Origin: Cellulomonas carbonis
Lineage (GTDB): Bacteria > Actinomycetota > Actinomycetes > Actinomycetales > Cellulomonadaceae
Reading direction: 5' to 3'
Length of the DNA: 64,000 bases
Assembly (NCBI RefSeq): GCF_014636275.1
Contig: NZ_BMEB01000002.1
Coordinates: 434,001 to 498,000 of the forward strand
Under the pieces are notes generated by a model, which saw nothing but the letters and a program-made list of their open reading frames with translations, ran no database searches and was not told the origin of the DNA. This document shows, in pieces, positions 60,401 through 64,000 of the stretch. Within the stretch, counting starts at the first letter, position 1; each line of letters begins with the position of its first letter. Both the position numbers and the translations under genes were made by a program.

Positions 60401-62192
60401 GGCGTGGTCGGCGCAGCCGGTCGGCGCCGAACCCGTCACCGAGTCGTTCGCGGCCCCCGCCGCCGAGCCGGTCGCCGAGTCGGTCGTCGAGCCGGTGGCC
60501 GACGCCCAGGCCCCCGCCCCGCACCGCTCACCCGAGGAGCCCGCCCGGATCACGGGTCGGCACGCCCTCCGCCCGGCGACCGACTCGCCCGTCTGGCCGC
60601 CGGCACCCGTCGCCCAGCAGGCCGACGCGTGGGGCGAGCCCGAGCAGGCCGGCTGGGGGAGCGACCCCGCGACGCCGCAGCCGTGGGCGTCCCCGACGCC
60701 CGCCGACGAGGTCGCGCCGGTCGCGGTCCCGCAGCTCGAGCTCGAGCCCGAGGAGCCCGCGCCGGCACCCGAGCCGGTGTGGCCGGTCGAGGACGCCGAG
60801 CCGTGGGCGCAGCCCGCCGCCGAGGCGAGCCCGTGGTCCGAGCCCGACGGACTGCCCGTCGTCGACGCGCCGCAGTGGGCCGCGCCCGCCGCGGACGCCC
60901 CGCTGTGGGCACCCGCGCAGGCCGGGTCCGTCGAGGAGCCGGTCGAGCAGGCCGAGCAGCAGCCGGCGTGGGCCGTGCCGTCGGAGCTCACGTCGGAGCC
61001 CGCCCCGGCGCCGCTGCCCGTCCACGAGCCCGCCTTCGCGCCGGACGCCGAGCCGACGTCCGCGCCGGCCCTCGAGCAGGCCCTGGAGCCCGTCCCGGCC
61101 GCCGCGACCCCGACGTGGGAGCGGACGTGGGACGCCCCCGTCGCGCCCGCCGTCGAGGCGCTCGCCGCGGCGACCACCGGGGCGGCCCCGGCCGTCGCCG
61201 CAGCACCGGCCAAGCGCTCGTGGTGGCCGTTCGGGCGCAAGCGTTCCGCCCAGGCGGCGGCGCCCGTCGCGACCGTGGCGGCCACGCCCGCCGCGATCCA
61301 GACGGCGCCCGCACCGTTCCCGTCGGCCCCGGCGTTCCCGCCGGCCCCGCTCGACGCGCCGGCCCCGGTCGCCGCGGACGTCGCGCCGGCCCCGCTGCCG
61401 ACCTTCGAGCCTCCGGCCGCGCACGCGGCGCCTCCGGCGCCTCCCGCACCTCCGGCCGCGCCCGTGCGCGAGTCGGCCTGGGGTTCGGACCCGGGCGCCC
61501 ACGCGGTCCCGCCCGTGCCCGTCGCCGAGCCGTCGGCCGACGTGCCGCGTGCCGCCGCGTTCTTCCCGTCGTCGCGTCCGCAGGCGGCGCCGAGCTGGGA
61601 GGTGCCGGCCCCGCGGCCCGCGCCGCCGCAGCCCGCCCCGCCCGCCGGTCAGGCCCCGGCCCCCGCGCCGGCCGCGGCCGGTGCGTGGACGCCCGAAGGT
61701 GGATGGGACGTGCCGAGCGAGCCGTGGCAGCCCACGCCCGCGCCGAGCACGCCCGAGCCGTCGGCCCCGCTCACCTCGCGCCCGGCGCCGACCGGCACGT
61801 TCATGCCGCAGACGTTCACGCCCGAGCCGGCGAACGGACCGTTCGACGACGAGGTCACGAACATGCTCGCGCAGCGCGCGGACATCGCCCAGCAGGCGCT
61901 CGCGGAGCTGAGCCAGCTCTCGAGCTACCGGCCGCAGCAGGTGTCCGGTGCGGCGTCGTCGCTCGTCCGGCGCACGCCGGCCGCGGTGCCGGCAGCGCCC
62001 GAGATCGAGACGCGTCCCGCGGGCCAGCGGCCCGAGCGCGACGCCAACCAGGTCCGCTCGCTCCTGTCGAGCTTCCAGTCGGGCACCACGCGCGGCCGCC
62101 AGGCCGGCGCACCCGACGGACCCCAGACCACCGGCGTGGGGGCTTCCCACACCGGCACCGAGGACGGTCTTACGGGTGGTCACGATGTGTGA
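57414..62192 (+). CDS. cvnA: Conservon sensor histidine kinase-like protein with nitrate/nitrite-sensing domain and long Pro/Ala-rich tail
   Basis: A 1592-residue membrane protein. Helix 1 (about 10-30), an extracellular NIT domain (about 35-310), helix 2 (about 315-340), HAMP (about 340-400), then the actinobacterial kinase-like core with LFRLDHLATRMRRNAESLLV. GHKL motifs follow: N box LAELLENATVFSDPG, G1 LDQGLGM and G2 GLFVVGRIAGRLGA. The core ends near residue 630; the remaining 950 or so residues are Pro/Ala/Glu-rich and disordered, with repeats such as GLPTRTPA, DLPVRGA and ATQGATQGA. GAAGGAG precedes the ATG. It is the first gene of a four-gene conservon in which such proteins act with a roadblock protein and a small GTPase. 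Confidence 0.92.
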   Translation: MLRRLGIRGKVLAALSVPVLVLFALAGTISMQSIEDVRVARTVTELLGALDKARDLTRALQAERSATLSFVTAEGAERLDLRSELSTVRASTDAAIGAANRAANGIDLDQLDPVVNRAVTGLQDQMSALDDLRRAVDADRLSMRNAYVGYVQVAERVTGFPAVVAESLDDRRLATIIAAQTDVMLLVEDFRQEQVLGREILEGERGVAEVNLLGNLFPSTNVQQEAATLGVAQLELGERVVVPQIPLGGGTYGDIRLMAQSGASNFATFTTPEKWVELANEHITTYDPVLNELRAAAVVRAKATADAALRTAALTITLTLLAVTVSVVVALAIARRIVEPVRRLTAAAASVRDQLPKLVEQVAVPGQGPDLTLARIPVDSQDEIGRLAETFNQVNETTIEVAQEQAALRASIAEMFVNVARRDQVLLNRQLSFIDALERSEEDPATLADLFRLDHLATRMRRNAESLLVLAGIDTGRRLREPIPLSDVIRTASSEIEHYERVQLDLPVDPLMLGHVALPTAHLLAELLENATVFSDPGTPVHVSTGLDDTHAIITVLDQGLGMTAAELAEANDKIRTTSASDVVGAQRLGLFVVGRIAGRLGARVELGLGPDGTGTLATIRIPVVLFVDTASLPQTAPLQAAVHQPESFALPEEAAAVVHDTAFAPLPDGVQDVAPGSLGSVENPAEEVDLAALTDGQTGLGLPRRRSRGADAEAPAPSASYREQDDAAAAPSIPLAPAPEALAGAAGVPVEETWAPPVVQNAAPLAVRRREEPQEQTSASGLPTRTPAQPSTGLPTRTPAAAAGWQPSGQEPTTATGPLPTRGGSDLPVRGASSDLPVRGAASGLPVRTSSAPQVPVAPAATASGPVAAPESRAAMFSGFRSRRAELAAAAIHQVESDTPVRASGDGADRLAAAAAGAAAFFGRSGRDETSAQEPPAPEVPAFVVPQLVEDDDAPAQHEVATQGATQGATQGAAEAAVEWSAEQPEVDAGQHALAAWSAQPVGAEPVTESFAAPAAEPVAESVVEPVADAQAPAPHRSPEEPARITGRHALRPATDSPVWPPAPVAQQADAWGEPEQAGWGSDPATPQPWASPTPADEVAPVAVPQLELEPEEPAPAPEPVWPVEDAEPWAQPAAEASPWSEPDGLPVVDAPQWAAPAADAPLWAPAQAGSVEEPVEQAEQQPAWAVPSELTSEPAPAPLPVHEPAFAPDAEPTSAPALEQALEPVPAAATPTWERTWDAPVAPAVEALAAATTGAAPAVAAAPAKRSWWPFGRKRSAQAAAPVATVAATPAAIQTAPAPFPSAPAFPPAPLDAPAPVAADVAPAPLPTFEPPAAHAAPPAPPAPPAAPVRESAWGSDPGAHAVPPVPVAEPSADVPRAAAFFPSSRPQAAPSWEVPAPRPAPPQPAPPAGQAPAPAPAAAGAWTPEGGWDVPSEPWQPTPAPSTPEPSAPLTSRPAPTGTFMPQTFTPEPANGPFDDEVTNMLAQRADIAQQALAELSQLSSYRPQQVSGAASSLVRRTPAAVPAAPEIETRPAGQRPERDANQVRSLLSSFQSGTTRGRQAGAPDGPQTTGVGASHTGTEDGLTGGHDV

Positions 62193-62285
62193 CCGCCCCG
62201 GACTCCGACCTGACCCAGCGGGCCACCTCACGGTGACCGCACGCACCCCCCGCCGCCGCCAGGCCGGCAACCTCGAGGAGGAGAA

Positions 62286-62735
62286 GTGACAGCGCTCAGC
62301 ACGGAAGCAGCCAACTTCGGCTGGCTCCTGGACAACTTCGTCCGGACGGTCCCCGGCACCCGCCACACGCTCGTCGTGTCGGCCGACGGCCTGCTCATGG
62401 CCATGTCGGAGAACCTCGACCGCACCAGCGGCGACCAGCTCGCGGCGATCGTCGCGGGCATGTCGAGCCTCACGCGTGGCGCCGCGCGCCAGCTGCGTGC
62501 GGGCGACGTCCGCCAGGCGATCGTGGAGATGGACGACCTGTTCGTCTTCCTCATGAGCGTCTCGAACGGCTCGGTCCTCGCGGTCGTCGCGGACTCGAGC
62601 TGCGACGTCGGCCTGATCGGCTACGAGATGGCGATGCTCGTCTCCCGCACCGAGACGACGCTGACCCCGCAGCTCGTGACCGAGATGCGCGGCGCCCTCC
62701 CCGTCGACGGCGCGGTCCGGTCCCCGGCGATCTGA
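62286..62735 (+). CDS. cvnB: Conservon roadblock/LC7-domain protein
   Basis: A 149-residue cytosolic protein with one roadblock/LC7 fold (NFGWLLDNFVRTVPGTRHTL, VVSADGLLMAMSENLDR, VAGMSSLTRGAARQL). Roadblock proteins bind small GTPases and often act as GAPs or scaffolds; here the partner is the GTPase at 63144. GTG at 62286 follows GAGGAG. It is 93 bp after the sensor gene and 2 bp before the DUF742 gene. Confidence 0.93.
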   Translation: MTALSTEAANFGWLLDNFVRTVPGTRHTLVVSADGLLMAMSENLDRTSGDQLAAIVAGMSSLTRGAARQLRAGDVRQAIVEMDDLFVFLMSVSNGSVLAVVADSSCDVGLIGYEMAMLVSRTETTLTPQLVTEMRGALPVDGAVRSPAI

Positions 62736-62737
62736 CC

Positions 62738-63163
62738 ATGACGTCCCTGGAGAGCCCCGAGGCGGGTCGGTACGCCGACGACCCGACCGACGACGGGAGC
62801 GAGTACGAGGCACGGACGGTGCGGCCCTACGCCGTCACCGGCGGTCGTGTCCGTGCAGCCAACTCCGACCTGCCCCTCGAGGCCCTCGTCGAGGTCCTCC
62901 CCGGGGCGGTCAGCTCCCACGGCCTGCCGCCCGAGAAGCGCGCGATCCTGCAGCACGCGGCGCACACGTTCGTGTCCGTCGCCGAGCTGTCGGCGCTCCT
63001 CCGGCTCCCGCTCGGCGTGGTCCGCGTCCTCGTGACCGACCTCGCCGACGCGCAGTACATCCGTGTCCACACCTCGACCCCGGTCAGCGTGCACACCGGT
63101 CAGTCCCCCGCCCTGTCCCTGAGCGTGCTGGAGAGTGTTCTCAATGGCATTTCAGCCCTCTGA
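62738..63163 (+). CDS. cvnC: Conservon DUF742 protein
   Basis: A 141-residue protein with the DUF742 signature RPYAVTGGRVRAANSDLPLE and a winged-helix-like second half (EKRAILQHAAHTFVSVAELS, LPLGVVRVLVTDLADAQYI). It is predicted to be a small adaptor, possibly DNA- or protein-binding. The ATG lies 2 bp after the roadblock stop, and its end overlaps the GTPase start by 20 bp. Confidence 0.92.
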   Translation: MTSLESPEAGRYADDPTDDGSEYEARTVRPYAVTGGRVRAANSDLPLEALVEVLPGAVSSHGLPPEKRAILQHAAHTFVSVAELSALLRLPLGVVRVLVTDLADAQYIRVHTSTPVSVHTGQSPALSLSVLESVLNGISAL

Positions 63164-63758
63164 CACCGCCGTGTCCGACCGCACGGTCGGCGGGGGTGTC
63201 GCGCCCACAGTCGTCAAGATCGTCGTCGCGGGCGGCTTCGCCGTCGGCAAGACGACGTTCATCGGCTCGATCTCCGACATCGAGCCGCTCAACACCGAGG
63301 CCGCCATGACCGAGCACTCGGTCGGCGTCGACGACGCCGGTGGCGTCACCGACCGCAAGACGACCACGACGGTCGCGATGGACTTCGGTCGCATCGCGCT
63401 GCCGGGGTCCCTGTGGCTCTACCTCTTCGGCACCCCCGGCCAGGACCGCTTCCTCTTCATGTGGGACGACCTGGTGCGCGGTGCGATCGGCGCCGTCGTG
63501 CTGGTCGACACCGAGCGGCTGGACCAGTGCTTCCCCGCGGTCGACTACTTCGAGAGCCGGGGCATCCCGTTCGTCGTCGCGGTCAACTGCTTCGACGGGG
63601 TCGCGCGCCACCAGCTCGAGGACGTGCGCGAGGCCCTCTCGGTCCCGCCGCACGTGCCGCTCATGTACACGGACGCGCGCTCGCGCGCCGCGACCAAGCA
63701 GACCCTCATCTCCCTCGTGCAGCTCGCGATGCAGCGACTGCGTGCGGGTGCCGCCTGA
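63144..63758 (+). CDS. cvnD: Conservon small GTP-binding protein
   Basis: A 204-residue GTPase. G1 is VVAGGFAVGKTTFIGSIS, G3 is LFGTPGQDRFLFMWDDL and the G4 position reads VAVNCFDGV, where the NKxD lysine is replaced; this N-x-F-D form is common in conservon GTPases. It is predicted to signal downstream of the sensor and roadblock proteins at the membrane. ATG at 63144 has GGAGAG 9 nt upstream; GTG 63135 has no space for a ribosome-binding site. Confidence 0.93.
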   Translation: MAFQPSDTAVSDRTVGGGVAPTVVKIVVAGGFAVGKTTFIGSISDIEPLNTEAAMTEHSVGVDDAGGVTDRKTTTTVAMDFGRIALPGSLWLYLFGTPGQDRFLFMWDDLVRGAIGAVVLVDTERLDQCFPAVDYFESRGIPFVVAVNCFDGVARHQLEDVREALSVPPHVPLMYTDARSRAATKQTLISLVQLAMQRLRAGAA

Positions 63759-63776
63759 CCTCTGCCGGTCGACGCC

Positions 63777-63808
63777 ACGGCGGCGCAGCCCTCGGGCTGC
63801 GCCGCCGT
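63777..63808 (+). terminator. Conservon terminator
   Basis: A perfect 14-bp stem (ACGGCGGCGCAGCC and complement) with a CTCG tetraloop, 18 bp after the GTPase stop. Confidence 0.9.
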
Positions 63809-63972
63809 CGTCGTCCACCCGTCCGGCCGCTGGACGCGGGTCGGCGCCTCGCGGATCATCACGCGGGACGGTGCGCGGTCGGGGTCCGAGCGGGCCCGAG
63901 CGGGCCCGAGCCGGCCCCTGCGGGCGGTGCGGGCGTCCGCCCGGCCCGGGAGAGCCGGAGGGGAAGGGAGCG

Positions 63973-64000
63973 ATGACGACGTACGCCGACGGGTCCGCGC
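63973..64000 (+). CDS. Start of an unidentified gene, cut by window edge
   Basis: ATG at 63973 follows GGGAAGGGAG by 2-8 nt and opens the frame MTTYADGSA before the window ends. Too little is visible to name it. The sequence between the conservon terminator and this start is GC-rich with two units of CGAGCGGGCC. Confidence 0.5.

Overview
The window is a chromosomal segment of a very GC-rich actinobacterium, most probably Cellulomonas or a close relative in the Micrococcales. The reasons are the codon use and GC content, a cellobiose phosphorylase with the length and catalytic-residue numbering I remember for the Cellulomonas enzyme, a CelR-type operator, a proteasome activator (Bpa), an F420-dependent oxidoreductase, a DUF222/HNH endonuclease, many leaderless mRNAs and a complete conservon. 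I see no rRNA, tRNA, CRISPR array, prophage or intact insertion sequence. Genus assignment is from recall of family features, not from a search.

Layout. 1-8.2 kb: edge-truncated TetR regulator with its probable operators and a target NAD(P)-dependent epimerase; an AbiEi/DUF559-like protein; a 103-bp tandem repeat; an EF-G-like GTPase; an OmpA/lipoprotein pair sharing a C-terminal domain; a leaderless small ORF and OsmC. 8.3-23.8 kb: carbohydrate block with cellobiose phosphorylase (GH94), a secreted GH43, a DMT exporter and Ada-like methyltransferase, then a divergent locus of LacI-GH2 against an ABC sugar importer with a GH43 lipoprotein. 23.9-31.8 kb: PolI-like polymerase, tandem-FKBP lipoprotein, F420 oxidoreductase, HNH endonuclease and an iron transporter with a ferritin-like domain. 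32-38.7 kb: two large GGDEF-EAL proteins around an MFS gene. 38.7-49.4 kb: phosphoglucomutase, DUF5926, glycosyltransferase, large membrane protein, pheA, lipid kinase, serS, HAD hydrolase. 49.5-54.4 kb: LacI and an AglEFG-type alpha-glucoside importer. 54.5-63.8 kb: RhtA-like exporter, Bpa, quinone oxidoreductase and a four-gene conservon whose sensor carries a Pro/Ala-rich tail of more than 900 residues.

How the parts connect. Cellobiose phosphorylase makes glucose-1-phosphate, which the phosphoglucomutase 30 kb away can send to glycolysis. The secreted GH43, the GH43 lipoprotein, the importer and the intracellular GH2 look like one hemicellulose or arabinan utilisation system. Two separate promoters in it share a non-palindromic 14-mer (GTACAAGGTTTACC) in the same arrangement, which I consider the most interesting undescribed signal here. 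Neither importer has its own ATPase gene, as expected if a shared MsiK-type ATPase is used. A second pattern is the density of leaderless genes: a TANNNT box 6-8 nt before the start codon recurs across the window, including in front of a 28-codon ORF upstream of osmC.
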